A stretch of DNA of 64,000 nt from Megamerina dolium (lineage: Eukaryota; Arthropoda; Insecta; Diptera; Megamerinidae): assembly GCA_963854835.1 (NCBI GenBank), contig OY978525.1, positions 117,875,018 through 117,939,017 of the forward strand, read 5' to 3'. Numbering within the stretch: the first letter of the stretch is position 1; each line of letters opens with the position of its first letter. The notes below the pieces were generated by a model. It did no database searches. It saw only the letters and a program-made list of their open reading frames with translations, and had not been told where the DNA came from. Both the position numbers and the translations under genes were made by a program. This document shows, in pieces, positions 49,876 through 61,399 of the stretch.

Positions 49876-50079
49876 TGCGACGAACTAATTTCCACCGGTG
49901 ACATAGCGGTTTTTGCGACACGCCTCGGTCCGAATACATCATGGCATCCAGGTTGTTTTATGTGTTGCATCTGTCACGAATTGCTCGTCGATCTCATATA
50001 CTTTCATCGTGATGGACGTTTATATTGTGGGCGGCATCATGCGGAGACACTGAAGCCAAGATGTTCTGCATGTGATGAG
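49876..50079 (+). CDS. pk: prickle coding exon (LIM1)
   Basis: 204 bp, 68 residues, starting [20 protein letters not shown] after the acceptor tag and ending KPRCSACDE before gtaaat. It carries most of LIM1: with the Cys at the end of the previous exon the ligands are CxxC, HxxC (WHPGC), CxxC (CCIC) and CxxH (CGRH). The last CSAC begins LIM2. LIM domains are zinc-binding protein interaction modules. Both junctions are phase 0. Compared with Drosophila Pk only a few residues differ around [15 protein letters not shown]. Confidence 0.97.
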
Positions 50080-50348
50080 GTAAATTTGCATAAAACTATC
50101 TATTATACTGTGACTGTGACTGTGTATATAAACTGTAAACTGTACATATCAAATCGATTTTGAATCTTACGCTGCCAAATGGCAGCTAAATGCAAAACTT
50201 TTTGGTGCCACAGCAGTTGAATCGATACTGTTGCATGATTTGATCATTTCCGAAACTAGAATAATTTGTGACTCTGAGTGACTGACGTACATAAACTTTT
50301 CTTAATCATATTACCGCTATCTCTCCATCCTTCTGTAATCGTTCTTAG
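50080..50348 (+). other. Short pk intron (269 bp)
   Basis: Donor gtaaat after GAG, acceptor gttcttag before ATA. The only pk intron here without mobile elements. Confidence 0.93.
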
Positions 50349-52322
50349 ATAATACTCGCCGATGAATGCACCGAAGCTGAGGGACGTGCCTGGCATATGA
50401 ATCATTTTGCTTGCCATGAATGTGAGAAACATTTGGGTGGCCAACGGTATATTATGCGTGAGGGTAAACCCTATTGTCTGCTCTGTTTTGATGCCATGTT
50501 CGCCGAATACTGTGACTATTGTGGCGAAGCCATCGGTGTGGATCAAGGACAAATGAGTCATGACGGCCAACACTGGCATGCAACCGATGAGTGCTTCTCA
50601 TGCAATACATGTCGTTGTACCTTGTTGGGACGTGCTTTTCTGCCACGTCGCGGTGCCATCTATTGTTCGATTGCATGCAGCAAAGGTGAGCCACCGACAC
50701 CGTCGGACAGTTCGGGCACCGGCATGTATACGACACCAACACCGCCCACACAACGTGTACGTCCACAGACACGTATACCAAGCAGTCATGCGTCTAGCTC
50801 GCCGCCAATGTCACCGATGCAACAGCAACAATACCAACAGAACTTCAATCAGGCCATGTATCAGCTGCAGAGTCAACAAATAGCAGCCGGCATTGGTGGG
50901 GTCGAGAGTGGTGTTCCTGATGGTGGTGGTGCTGATGGTGGCAACAATTTGCTGGACACTCAGCATGCTGATATGAGCGCTCTATTATTGCAACAGGCAA
51001 AGGCAACAAAGCAAAGTAATTATCCTACATCCGATTCGGATGGTGGTGTAGTGAAAGACATCGAACACGGCGGCTGTGGTGTTGGCGGTGGTGGTACAGG
51101 TGATTACACAGATTTTTCTGGTGGTGCACCATCAAGCTCGTCACAAAATCTCTCACCACTGATGTCACCCGGTGAGTACAGTAGTCATATGATGCCAAAA
51201 CCAATGGATGTGAAGCATGAAAGTGGGGCCGCTTATAATTTCAATGAGATGACACTCAATCTGGATGCAGCCTGGCCGGCAAAACCATCGCTCAAAATCG
51301 CTGCTCCCGCCGCCGCCAACAACAACAACAGTTATAGTATGCAACGACAATTGCACATGCCACAGCACGCAACAAAACTGGAGAACAGCTCAATGACTTC
51401 CAGCTTGCCTGAGTTGACAAGTCGTGCGATGCAACACCAACGATATCAATCGTCTGTCGGCGATTCGAGCAATTTGAATGCGTCCACACAACAATTTGGC
51501 GATTTTGCCGATATGCTCACATCGCCACCGCCATCCGAAGTACCCGATCTGCCGACACCAAATCTTTCTGTCGCTTCAACGGCTCTGCCCCCGGAGTTGA
51601 TGGGTTCACCAACGGCTTCGGGCGGCGAACGTTCCATTACATCGCCGCAATCAACACAGTCTGCCTCGCTGACACAACAGCCCACACATCCGGTCTCCAT
51701 ACTGAGCGGTGCATCGTCTTCCTCACCCATGAGTGGTGCCGGTGCGGCTGGTGGTAGTGAAATCAAAAAGAAAGGTGTTCGTTTCGAAGGCATACCGGAT
51801 ACATTGCCACGATCGCGCAGCTATTCTGGTAATGGTGCCGGCACAAGTGGCACCTCAACTGCGGCCGGCTCCGCGGAGAGCCGTCATAGCAGTGGTGGTG
51901 GCGGTGCTCATTCATCACGACGACGGCGAAAACGTAAATCCTCGAGTCATCGTTCCAGCAGTCATCGATCGCATTCGACAACACGAGCCGACACATATGC
52001 ACCGGCTCAACCGCTCTCCTCATCGTATCAGGGCCCACCATCCATACTGCAGACAGCATCAATGGATGCCACCAAATCGTCGACACATGCTAAAAGTGCC
52101 GCACGTCACGATGACGACTCCGATGATGCTTCCAGCGTATGCTCCACATGCACATCCAGCTCATCCAGCTCCGAAGACTATATGATGATGTATCAATTGC
52201 CACAGAGGCGTCATTATGGTGGCGTACGTGTCAGTTATGTACCAAATGATGCCATCGCATATGATCGCAAACGAAAACCATCCGATATGGGTGACAAAGA
52301 TAAAAACTGCATTATATCGTGA
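50349..52322 (+). CDS. pk: prickle terminal coding exon (LIM2, LIM3, C-terminus)
   Basis: 657 residues then TGA. It starts [19 protein letters not shown]2 follows with [10 protein letters not shown] and KPYCLLC, then LIM3 from [20 protein letters not shown] to [15 protein letters not shown]. After [20 protein letters not shown] the chain is disordered, rich in Ser, Gly and Gln, with conserved islands [38 protein letters not shown], a basic RRRRKRK patch, [19 protein letters not shown] and [20 protein letters not shown]. It ends KDKNCIIS: a CaaX box with Ser last, which predicts farnesylation and membrane anchoring, known to matter for Prickle. Codon use is less AT-biased than the surroundings. 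No internal break. Confidence 0.97.
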   Translation: MILADECTEAEGRAWHMNHFACHECEKHLGGQRYIMREGKPYCLLCFDAMFAEYCDYCGEAIGVDQGQMSHDGQHWHATDECFSCNTCRCTLLGRAFLPRRGAIYCSIACSKGEPPTPSDSSGTGMYTTPTPPTQRVRPQTRIPSSHASSSPPMSPMQQQQYQQNFNQAMYQLQSQQIAAGIGGVESGVPDGGGADGGNNLLDTQHADMSALLLQQAKATKQSNYPTSDSDGGVVKDIEHGGCGVGGGGTGDYTDFSGGAPSSSSQNLSPLMSPGEYSSHMMPKPMDVKHESGAAYNFNEMTLNLDAAWPAKPSLKIAAPAAANNNNSYSMQRQLHMPQHATKLENSSMTSSLPELTSRAMQHQRYQSSVGDSSNLNASTQQFGDFADMLTSPPPSEVPDLPTPNLSVASTALPPELMGSPTASGGERSITSPQSTQSASLTQQPTHPVSILSGASSSSPMSGAGAAGGSEIKKKGVRFEGIPDTLPRSRSYSGNGAGTSGTSTAAGSAESRHSSGGGGAHSSRRRRKRKSSSHRSSSHRSHSTTRADTYAPAQPLSSSYQGPPSILQTASMDATKSSTHAKSAARHDDDSDDASSVCSTCTSSSSSSEDYMMMYQLPQRRHYGGVRVSYVPNDAIAYDRKRKPSDMGDKDKNCIIS

Positions 52323-52990
52323 TGTAATGATGCAATCGCTTCAGGGACTTCAATACATCGCTACCACGGATGCCACACAATAAGGAGGCGATTTTAATTA
52401 GTATCTATTAGGACGGAATTGTATGTATGAGGGTATGACAAACGGATCGATACCAATACGCAATCATAAGCAGGCGGCGATGTAACTCGCAACAAAATTG
52501 TACCAAAACAGAGAGACAAAAGTCATTATTAAATTATTTAGCTTCCAGCTGCAAAAACTTCAAAGCGCTAACAACGAACAAAGGCTATATTATGTATTAT
52601 GTATATAAGTGGAATGCGAAGCAGAAGAAGGCATTTTATTGAACATTGTACATTGTATAATGAAGTAGCTGGTAGCACAATAGGAGGTTTCTTTTATTTA
52701 GTAGGCGTAAAATGTATAAAATAACAATATACTTAATCTATGTGCTACGTATAATTATATAGATTTCAGTATTTTCAACAACTCCCATATACTTCCAATA
52801 TCAAATTGTTAAATAAATTTTTGTCATATCATACAATCATGTAAACATCATTTGAATAAGAAGCAATAAATAAGTTTAACTTTACAACAACATATTCGTT
52901 CACAACATTTCTTCATACTGTATGTAGTTAATAAGTCTATGAGATTATATAAAAATTATATGTATTAATAAATCAACTTGTTAATAAAAC
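52323..52990 (+). other. Probable pk 3' untranslated region
   Basis: Begins after the TGA. aataaa-type polyadenylation words occur at about 52811, 52865 and 52982; which is used cannot be told. No further coding exon is seen downstream on the same strand. Confidence 0.55.
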
Positions 52991-53399
52991 TGCCCCCTAC
53001 CCACCATCAACATATTGTACTCCTCGAAGAGAGCAACATATTATTTTTTTTTTTTTTATAAAATATTTACATATTGTAAAATCTACTACATATTTTTTAA
53101 TAATATTTATTGAAATGAGAATAAAATTAACTGATTAAGTATTTATTTACATTTTAAGTACGCGTAAGGAACAATTAAAATTTCATCAAAATAAACGTTT
53201 GTCTTTTAAATAACAAGATTTACAAAAATTCGTGAGTATCATTGTGAGTATTATCAAATAAAATATTCAAAAATAAACCCAGCTGAAAAATTTGTCAATA
53301 CCTTGCCAACATAAGACATTATACTAGAACAGCTTTGAAGCAAGTGAAATCCACATCCACAATATCGCTGTGCTTCTCGAGAAGCGAACAGGTAATGTT
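52991..53399. other. Non-coding interval downstream of pk
   Basis: AT-rich with a T-run at 53043-53057; nothing recognised. Confidence 0.5.
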
Positions 53400-53403
53400 T
53401 TAA

Positions 53404-54095
53404 GGGGGTCCATCTGTGTGAGCGCGGTATTTCGAACGCTTTTTCGGGAATTTTCGTTAGGAGAACTAATTCGAAAATAAGAATAAGTTTTACGTTATTT
53501 TGAAGGTTTGTGCTTATATTTCAATAGTAAATTTTTCCAATAGTGTACTCCGAAGGCTTGTACTCATTAAGGGCGTTCAAAGTGACCCCTTCAAAATGAA
53601 ATACCGAAATTGTGGGCAAGATTCCGCTCGAACCAGTTATCTAAAACGCAAAAATTAAAAAAAAAATCTTATTTCTGTTTATATCGTTGAGGTACTGACG
53701 TAGGATTTTGACGAAATTTTAAAAATTGAAGAAATGGCAGTTGTTTTTATAAAAATTATGCCTATTTTCGATATAAAAACGAAAAAAAAATTTCGAAAAA
53801 CCGCTACGTGGGTACCTTTAGTTATCTGTATTAATGAGTCTGTCAAAATTTCAAGTCAATCGGTTAAGTAGATTTTTTTTAATCCTGCCCACAAAATTCA
53901 AAAATATGATTTCAAGAAAAACGCTTTCAAAGTTTGGAAACACAACAAAACTTTGTATTATAGACTCACATTTAATCTGCAATACCAGGACCATAAACTT
54001 CCCCTTCCTCATCCTGTAGATGCTATCGTTAAAGATGCGAAAAATGTAAAAAAAAAAAAATCGATTTTTCGAAAATTTTACACAGGTGGACCCCC
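53404..54095. mobile_element. TTAA-flanked TIR element (piggyBac-type MITE)
   Basis: Left end gggggtccatctgtgtgagc and the inverse of the right end (gggggtccacctgtgtaaaa) are inverted repeats, and TTAA lies directly outside each (53400-53403 and 54096-54099). TTAA duplication is the hallmark of piggyBac-type transposition. 692 bp, no transposase; the 61-codon frame at 53834-54019 has no known domain. Confidence 0.82.
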
Positions 54096-54159
54096 TTAAG
54101 CATAAATTTCAATTAATTTGATATTAGTACACATTTATATAGCATTCGATTCAGTTAAT

Positions 54160-54275
54160 TGCTAGAACGGTGCTGCTGCGGTTGGCTTTGGAATCGGCAT
54201 ATCGTGAGTTCAAATCCTGTTGGAGGGTATCTTTCTTATTTATGTATTTTTTTTTTTTTTTTGTTTTTTTTTTCA
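54160..54275 (+). ncRNA. tRNA-like Pol III unit 1
   Basis: gctttggaatcggcat (anticodon-loop-like) and a B-box-like gagttcaaatcc are followed within 40 bp by a long T-run, the Pol III stop signal. The A-box is weak. A paralogous unit follows about 205 bp downstream. A full cloverleaf is not convincing, so it is a tRNA relic or SINE head. Confidence 0.4.
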
Positions 54276-54364
54276 TTTTGAAAATAATATATTTGAAAAA
54301 AATTCATAAAAATCTTTAATAATATACTCGATAAAATTATTTATATAATCACATTAGTCAACAA

Positions 54365-54470
54365 TACTATAGAGTGATTTGTGGTGCAATGATTAAGTGC
54401 TAGCTTTGCAATCGGGGAGCCGAGGTTCGAACCTAGGAATGAATCGATAGATTATTTTTTTTTTTTTGTT
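54365..54470 (+). ncRNA. tRNA-like Pol III unit 2
   Basis: tggtgcaatgattaagtgc (A-box-like), gctttgcaatcgggg (anticodon-loop-like) and gaggttcgaacctagg (B-box) are in tRNA order and spacing and are followed by a T-run at about 54452-54463. The T-stem pairs poorly, so a working tRNA gene is doubtful. Confidence 0.45.
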
Positions 54471-54787
54471 TTATTTTAGACATGTTGTAATTCTTATATC
54501 GAAATCATATTTTGCATTGAATGAAAAAATTTTGGCATTACTAGAGTGCTTGAAAAAAAACTCCTTCTGAAAGCTGGCTGTTCGATGGAACGCATTCAAA
54601 TGTGGTCCGTTTCATACCAAAAAAAAATTAGAGATAGAATCCAGATGGTAAAAACTTCTGGATCCAAAAAAAAAGGAGTTATGTAATCGCTTTTTACTTC
54701 TTCTATTTTCTACTGGGAAATTTACAAAAATAATCAGTGATAATTTCCAATGCTACAATAAATGTATAAAATCAATTCAGAAAAATT

Positions 54788-55493
54788 ACCCTGCAAAAAA
54801 TGCGACTGGTCCGGGATGTATCCGAGATCAGTCGCACAGGAATATGCGACTAATCGCACTTTTGGATGGAGATGGAGTGAACTGTTCCCTTTTGTTCGAG
54901 CATGTCCTATGAAGAGACCAATTGTACCCCCTTTTATACCCGAATGGGTATAAATTTAAATTAGTACGATTAGAAATTTTCATTCAATGCATTATAATTC
55001 TTAATTATATTTTCTTTTTAATTATTTGACTATTTACCCATTTTTGCTCTTCGAAACAAAATAATTTATTTTCATTAATTGTATTATAATTCTCATGTAA
55101 AAATAAAAAAAATTTTTTTTATTTTTTTTTTTTACGGGTACAGAGAGTACAAGATCAAACAATTTTTTTTTTCATTCATTGCATTTATAATTCCCAATTC
55201 ATATATTTTCACAAATTTAAATTGTACAAATAAAATTTACGTATTTTCTGTCCTCGGATTCGAACCTGGGTACTTCCTCTAAAACAACATCATATGTGTT
55301 TTTGTTATCGTATATTCTATCGCCGTCGCTCTACCAGTTACGCTAATATGCAACATTTCATTTTTAACTTAAAACCGAATAACTTGAAAGTGTAGAAAAT
55401 CTCTAAATATATGCATTAATTTAAAAATTGATCCCGATGAGATGAATCCGGAACTACTCTCTTTAGATATTAGTCGCAAATTTTTTGCAGGGT
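54788..55493. mobile_element. TIR element with internal tRNA-like segment, copy 2
   Basis: Left end accctgcaaaaaatgcgact and right end agtcgcaaattttttgcagg are clear inverted repeats. Internal layout follows copy 1 at 29484-30147: gagatcagtcgcacaggaat near the left, a tRNA-like minus-strand segment at 55345-55245 (ggtagagcgacggcg and ggttcgaatccgagg), and actctctttagatatta near the right. No protein encoded; superfamily unknown. Confidence 0.8.
55245..55345 (-). ncRNA. tRNA-like segment inside TIR element, copy 2
   Basis: A-box-like aactggtagagcgacggcg and a canonical B-box ggttcgaatcc on the minus strand. Conserved with 29865-29960 despite divergence of flanking element sequence. Confidence 0.5.
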
Positions 55494-55509
55494 AAGTATT
55501 CATACTCCA

Positions 55510-55940
55510 TACACTGTCATCAGTACAGATCCCACACCACACCCAGCTGGTCCCACCAAATACCCCACATGATCATCTCGTCATGAATATTCGACTTCGC
55601 CGAGGTATCCAAACGATGACGACGTTTTGATTTATCGTAATAGACTTACTTTTCATCGCCATTCACAATTCGATGCAAAAACCCCATTCTTTTTTCCTGT
55701 TGACGCAGTTTTTTACAAGGGAAAAAAACGATGTTCGACATCTCTTGACTTCAGTTCATACGGCACCCAATTTCCTACTATTTTCGAATCATTCCCATTG
55801 CATTTAAACGATGACAGATGGCTGGCTGAGTGACACAAGCGTTTTTGCGAGTTCATCTTGCGTTTGTGATAGATCTTCATCGAGCTCAGCTAAAGCTTTG
55901 TCATCATAAACTTCCTCTAAAATACTGTAACGAGTATCGA
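55510..55940 (-). pseudogene. Mariner transposase fragment (fourth kind)
   Basis: The minus strand reads RYSILEEVYDDKALAELDED, then LSQTQDELAKTL, NWVPYELKSRDVEHRFF, GFLHRIVNGDEK and, after a gap, TSAKSNIHDEMIMWGIWWDQ. This is the DNA-binding linker and first catalytic block (NGDEK) of a mariner transposase distinct from copies A-F. The catalytic C-terminal half and both element ends are missing; it abuts the TIR element ending at 55493. Confidence 0.72.
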
Positions 55941-58079
55941 TGGTTGGTTACTCATCAATAATTGTGAGTGACACGAATATTGGTAACATGGAAACGAATG
56001 TCAAAAAAAAAAAAAAAAAAAAAAATAGACGATAACCAGAACAAGCCGACAGAACGACAAAGAAAGAGAATAATCTCGATATCTACGATAAAGGAAGATT
56101 CTGAAGTGTTGCCATAGTGTATAAATAGGGCCAATTGTTGACAAATTAAATCAATTGAATCCCGAAAGTGATCGCGAAAACATTGGTACAGTATCAGAGG
56201 CAAAGGTTTTGCAAATACATTAAATTAGTAGCGAGCTCTGTTATCAAATCCGTACGAACTTATTTATACTCGCAATATTTTTCTAGATATATCAAAATTT
56301 CCAATTTCCGTGTTAATGTGAGACTTTAAGACAAAAGAAATACTATCCGAATGTTCGATGGAATGTCTTTCGAGATATCGACTGGTGACATTATAGTGGT
56401 GACATTATAGTGAGGCAACATATTTTATTTTCAATCGCGCAGGATGACTTTTATACCAATTCTTCTTTTATTTTTTAAGAATTACCGATATATGCACAAT
56501 TTTGACTTACAAACCATTCAGTCATTTTGATTTGACTGCATTTAGATTTTTTATTTTTTTTTTTTTTATTTTGTATTGTGGAAATAATGAAAAAAATAAT
56601 CACAAAATGACTCATGGCTTCACGATTAATTCGACGCATCAAATCATTTTTATATGAAGCCTAAAAGTATACTACAATATTTATTTATTTAACCATTATG
56701 AGAAAATGTCTCAGGCAATAATATTCAACTATCAAGCAATACAATATGAAAACACCGTGTTTTGAACATTTGAAATTCAATACATGAATATTTGTTTAGT
56801 GTCTTGTGTCAAGCCATTTGGGATTAATAATTACTTTAATGGAAAATAAATAAAGGCACATGGAAAAAGCCTAAAAATCAATACAATTTCGAACTTACTT
56901 TTATTACAATACAAATGCATCACACTCAAAGAAAAGTAGTACAAATTTTCGTCACAAATTGCAAAATAAACAAACACTTGTAAAGTGGTTAAGTACATAT
57001 ATGCCATAGAATATAATTCAATTATATTTAGCTTTCATATATGTGTATCCACTTGAGATCAGGGTTGTAAATTCTCTAATGGCAATGAATGCATATAAGA
57101 GGGCATTTTTAAATACACATCTTGAAAAAGTATACTCTAACGTATGCTGCACTAAGATAAACCTTAACAAATAAAACAAATTGACATGCTTCACAAGCAT
57201 CTTAATGCCATCAAGTAAACATCTCTATACATCTGTGCATCTCTAGGGGGGTTTATTTTCCAAGAAATATATTTTAATGGCAATTCAACATGCCCAAAAA
57301 TTATGTGTTAATGCTTAACACTTAAAAATATCGTTAAATTTCTTATGGTTTTACTGCTAAAAACTTCATAAACAGCCAAAAGCTTTTAGTAGTAGTAGTA
57401 GTAGTAGTAGTATTGCAATAAATAGCGATAAGATCTATAATAATGATGATTGGTATATTTGTTGATGGTTTAAAATTAAAATCAATAAAAACTATTTTTA
57501 AATTATAGTGTGGATCGTTGAAATCACCATCTTTCCATTTTATTTATTTATTTATTTTTCCAAAATAATTATATACACACACACTCTATTCATATTAATA
57601 ACAACTTGACTACAAATTAATGGTTATGAATAACAACAATAATAATAACAACAACGACAATCGCAACTGGTTAGTTAGTTATGTTGCAATCGTATTGAAA
57701 GCAAATTGATAAAGAATAAAAATCAAATATATGCAAATAGAAATTACAAATTATTGAGATGTTGCGCAAATTATGCTAGCAACAATGTATATAGTGTATG
57801 TATACAAAATCCAATTATAATAAGAGCAGCAATAGCAACAATGTTGAAATGCAAAAAAAAAGTGCCTAAAGGCACTATAAGCAAATAATTTTTTGAAAAA
57901 AAAGGGAAGTAAACATATCAAAGAAAGTTGATGGAAGTGTAGTAGCTAAATAAGAAAATTTCTCAACGAGAAATCAACAATAAGCTCAACACAAAGAATT
58001 ATATATTTAAATAATATTGAGAGTGTGAAAATATTATTTTAAAAATGAATAAATAAATATACATTTTTTACGAAATAGT
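55941..58079. other. Non-coding AT-rich interval
   Basis: Contains a poly(A) run near 55999-56021, an (AGT)n run near 57392-57411 and AT-rich unique sequence. No gene recognised. Confidence 0.6.
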
Positions 58080-58089
58080 ACTCGTTTGT

Positions 58090-58361
58090 TCGAAAGAGCA
58101 TACATTCCTATTATTTATGGAACATGACTTCATTCATGTGGCTGCCTTGGCTAGCTCTGCAGTGGCGCATCCTGTCAACACAGTTTTCCAAGGTCTTGGT
58201 GATGGTTTCTGGCTCCATCTCACGAATGACTTGCTCAATGTTCGCCTTAAGTTCGCCTGATTTGTTAATGCAATGTTTGCATAATATTGGTTCTTCACGG
58301 CACCCCACAAAAAAAGTCCAACGACATCGCCGAGGCTGCTGATAGCGCGATTACCGGATTC

Positions 58362-58397
<36 letters not shown>

Positions 58398-59715
58398 TTA
58401 TTCTTCTTCTTCTTTTTCTTCTTCTTCTTATGTGGCCATAACAACCGATGATCGATTTAAGTCGAACATATAATGTGGCGCTAGTCTTCTTTGTTCTTCG
58501 CTTGCTGGCGCCAACTGGATATTCCAAGCGCCGCCAGGTTACTCAACACTTGGTACTTCCACCGGAGGTTAGGTCTTTCTCTACTGCGTCGTCCTCCAGC
58601 GGGTTCCGAATATAACACATTCTTAGTTAGAGCGTGTTCTTCCATTCGCTCGAAATGACCTAGCCAGCGCAACCGCTGGATTTTGATTCGCCTGACTATA
58701 TCAATGTCAGCGTACAGCTCATACAGCTCATCTTTGTACCTTATTCGGTACTCGCAACCATCACAAATAGGTCCAAAGATCTTGCGTAGGACTTTTCTTT
58801 CGAAAACTTCAAGCATTCGCTCATCGGAGGTGGAAATTGTCCAGGATTCAGCGCCATATGTTAGGACAGGCATGATGAGAGACTAGAAGAGTGTAGTTTT
58901 CATTCTTCGAGAAAGGGCTGGACTACTCAATTGCTTACTCAGCCCAAAGTTACACCTGTTTTCAAGAGTGATCCTTTGCAATATCTCCAGGCTGACGTCA
59001 TTAGAGTTGTTAATGTTGGTTCCAAGATAGACAAAGTCCCTTCCTACTTCAAAAGCGTAGTTGTCAACAGTGACGTGCTGTCCAAGACGCCGGAACTCTT
59101 TGTTTATAGACACTAGGTACTTCGTCTTGCCCTCGTTCATCGTAAGAAACATTCAACTTGACTCTCGTTCCAATTCAGAGAATGCTGTACTGACTGCTCG
59201 CGAGTTGATAACGATTAAGTCAATATCGCGTCGGCATACGCCAGCAACATGACACTTTTGTTGAAAATATGCAGCTTGGTTACCGAATATGGCGCGCAAA
59301 TGAGCGATTGTGGCATGAGTTGTGTGGCAAAGCGAGACATCCTGCAGAATCCAAAGATCGTCCAAGTCCATGTCTTAAATTTTCGGTCATTCGTAGTCGC
59401 ATTTTTAAAGAAAAATGAGCCAATGATGTCACCCTTCCAACATCGAGGACGCATTCTGACTCTCTGAGGATGCATGCCGGGTTCTCGAAGATCACGTGCG
59501 GGTTTTCCAATCTCCAGATGTGGTAGTTTTGATTGTAAATATTGTCGCCTAGATGAAAATGCTCTTTCTCAGAAAAGATGACAGAAATGTCTTCCTTCTT
59601 CTCAATAAACGCACTGTTTAAGCTACACAGCTGTTTAAGCATAAAGCGATTCATTTTGTTCCACGGAGATATGATATTGACTTTCTGCCAAGATCTCCAG
59701 TGGGACAGTGACAGC
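58090..59715 (-). mobile_element. Tc3/IS630-like transposase relic split by a LINE
   Basis: On the minus strand the relic starts near 59680 (IFSEKEHFHLGDNIYN, then YHIWRLENPHVIFENPA, GSFFFKNAT, DDLWILQDVSLCHTTHATIA, LRAIFGN to about 59285) and resumes at 58350 (SSLGDVV, LFLWGAVKNQYYAN, ELKANIEQVIREMEPETITK, NCVDRMRHCRASQGSHMNEV, to about 58111). The interrupted order is the catalytic domain and C-terminus of an IS630/Tc3-like DDE transposase family common in arthropods. The block between GDV and LFLWG lacks the usual WPPRS..LTPLDY segment. Everything between 58361 and 59279 is an inserted LINE. Confidence 0.72.
58361..59279 (-). mobile_element. 5'-truncated LINE (RTE-like) inserted in the transposase relic
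   Basis: Minus strand: LLAYADA at about 59255 with a frameshift inside the YADD catalytic box, FLTMNEGKTKYLVSINKEFR, VGRDFVYLGTNINNSNDVSL, LTYGAESWTISTSDERMLEV, FERKVLRKIFGPICDGCEYR, HFERMEEHALTKNVLYSEPA, then a (GAA)n/(AAT)n simple-repeat tail at 58361-58425. ttaccgga (58351-58358) on one side and ttaccgaat (59280-59288) on the other look like a diverged target-site duplication. Same family as 41998-42414. Confidence 0.82.
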
Positions 59716-59725
59716 TCTGATTGTT

Positions 59726-60060
59726 AAAATATTATTATTATTATTATTATTATTATTTGCTATCGCGCCGGCTTGGGGTCGCAAAATGCCGATACAAATA
59801 AATTCCATTGTGGTCGATTTGCAGCTATTGACTTTATCTGCGACCAGGTGAGCGAATCGTCCGATGTCGTGAATTCGTCATACAGGCATCGTCTCTATGT
59901 TCCCTTCGGCCGTCCTCTTCGACGAGAGCTTTGCGAACTCCAGTCTAGGGACATTCTGCTAATGTCAGACGCAGGTTTACGGAATGTATGGCCTATCAAT
60001 TTCCATTTTCGTTCGCGTATTTCAATCTCAACCGGCCTTTGTCCGCTTCGAGTAAGGAGC
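59726..60060 (-). pseudogene. LINE end (RTE-like), third copy, with (AAT)n tail
   Basis: Minus strand from about 60040: IGHTFRKPASDISRMSLDWS, SQSSRRRGRPKGT, TWSQIKSIAANRPQWNLFVS, ending AFCDPKPAR, then an (aat)n tail at 59728-59756. It belongs with the families at 13109-13492 and 27865-28440 but is more distant. Confidence 0.75.
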
Positions 60061-60229
60061 TCGTAATTTGAAATCCAGTTATCTGGCTACCATATACGTA
60101 GTATAGCTCTTAAGCAGCGGTTTATAAAACTTTAGAGCTTTTTTGTAATTGAGAACACTACGGATCACGTTTCGCAGCCATACAGCAGTACAGACTTCAC
60201 ATTCGAATTGAAAATCATTGAAAATCATA
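60061..60229. other. Unassigned interval
   Basis: May be further upstream sequence of the LINE end; not resolved. Confidence 0.3.
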
Positions 60230-60640
60230 TAATCAGCACGAATATGACCGGAATCGGATGAAAATTATACCTACTTTTCATACAAAAGAATGCTTTCGCA
60301 GGACTTCTGGGCACAAAAATATAAAACTATGGATCGAAAGCACGTTCTGTAATGCTATATTCACTATTGAAGTGCTGTTGTTCAAAATAGTTGGAATTGA
60401 ATGAAAATCCCATCTACCTCCCATACAAAAGTATGCTTCCGAAAGCATATTTTCACACTTTGTGCACCAAAAATTCGAAGATATGACGCTGAAACTCGTT
60501 CAGTTAATTTTATGTTTACTTATAAATAGTCGGCATTAAAAATGGTCGGAATCGGAGGAAAATCACACACAGCTTCCATACAAAATTAAGTGTTTTTTTT
60601 TTCGCACGTGTTGCCTATTTATCTGACATAGTATAAAGTA
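60230..60640 (-). repeat. Satellite array 4 (three diverged units)
   Basis: catacaaaagaatg, ccatacaaaagtatg and ccatacaaaattaag start near 60279, 60422 and 60577, spacings 143 and 155 bp, each preceded by gaatcggatgaaaat-like or ggaattgaatgaaaat sequence. Same box, orientation and period as array 2. Confidence 0.75.
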
Positions 60641-61380
60641 ACTAAGCTTCAAAATATTATTTTATTTGTTTTAAGAAATTCTTAACCAAATTTGTACCAT
60701 TTGCATACTTCCACACACTTAACCACAACGACAGTCATTATAAAAGTAGTAGTAGTTATATTACACAGTTGTCATACAACAACAACAACAACAGTTGCAA
60801 CATACGTACGTACTTATTGCACTGCAATGTTACCTAATGAATGCATGCTGTTAATAAGCAAATGACTATTATCATATTATATTGTTAATGTTTCGTTTTC
60901 ATAGTGGTAGCTGATATCGTCATTGTTGTTGTTGTTGTTATTGATGTATATATTGCATCGATTACATTGATATTGCACGTGTGCATCCTTTATACAGTAG
61001 CTACATATAATATGCATATAGCGCATATGTATAGTGCACACACACTCATGTGCATATAAATATTTTGTAGTTTTTGTTGTTTTTGTTGTTGTTGTTATTG
61101 TCTTCTTTGCTTTGCTTTGCCTTTTAATAGATTCAACCACACCCATCTTAAAGGTTTATTATCGATCTAATGGTTTCGTAATTATACCCTTGTGTAAATG
61201 TATGCCATTAAATCATATTATTACATTCAGCCAATGTCAAAGCTTTCAAATGTTTGGCATGCATGCAATATAGGTGCATGCCTATACCCTTCATAATGCC
61301 ATATGCAAGGTATATTCATTTCGGTCAGATGTTTGTAACCACTTGAAGGAATCTCCGGATATATTGAAACTTATATATAA
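60641..61380. other. Non-coding interval with (CAA)n/(TTG)n
   Basis: Short (caa)n near 60778-60793 and (ttg)n near 60922-60940 and 61076-61098. No gene recognised. Confidence 0.55.
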
Positions 61381-61399
61381 AGATGGATATTCGAGCAAA

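Noticed and set aside
50256..52086. Several long antisense or shifted frames over the last pk exon
   Set aside because: They overlap a well-conserved coding exon and show no domain; they are shadows of its composition.
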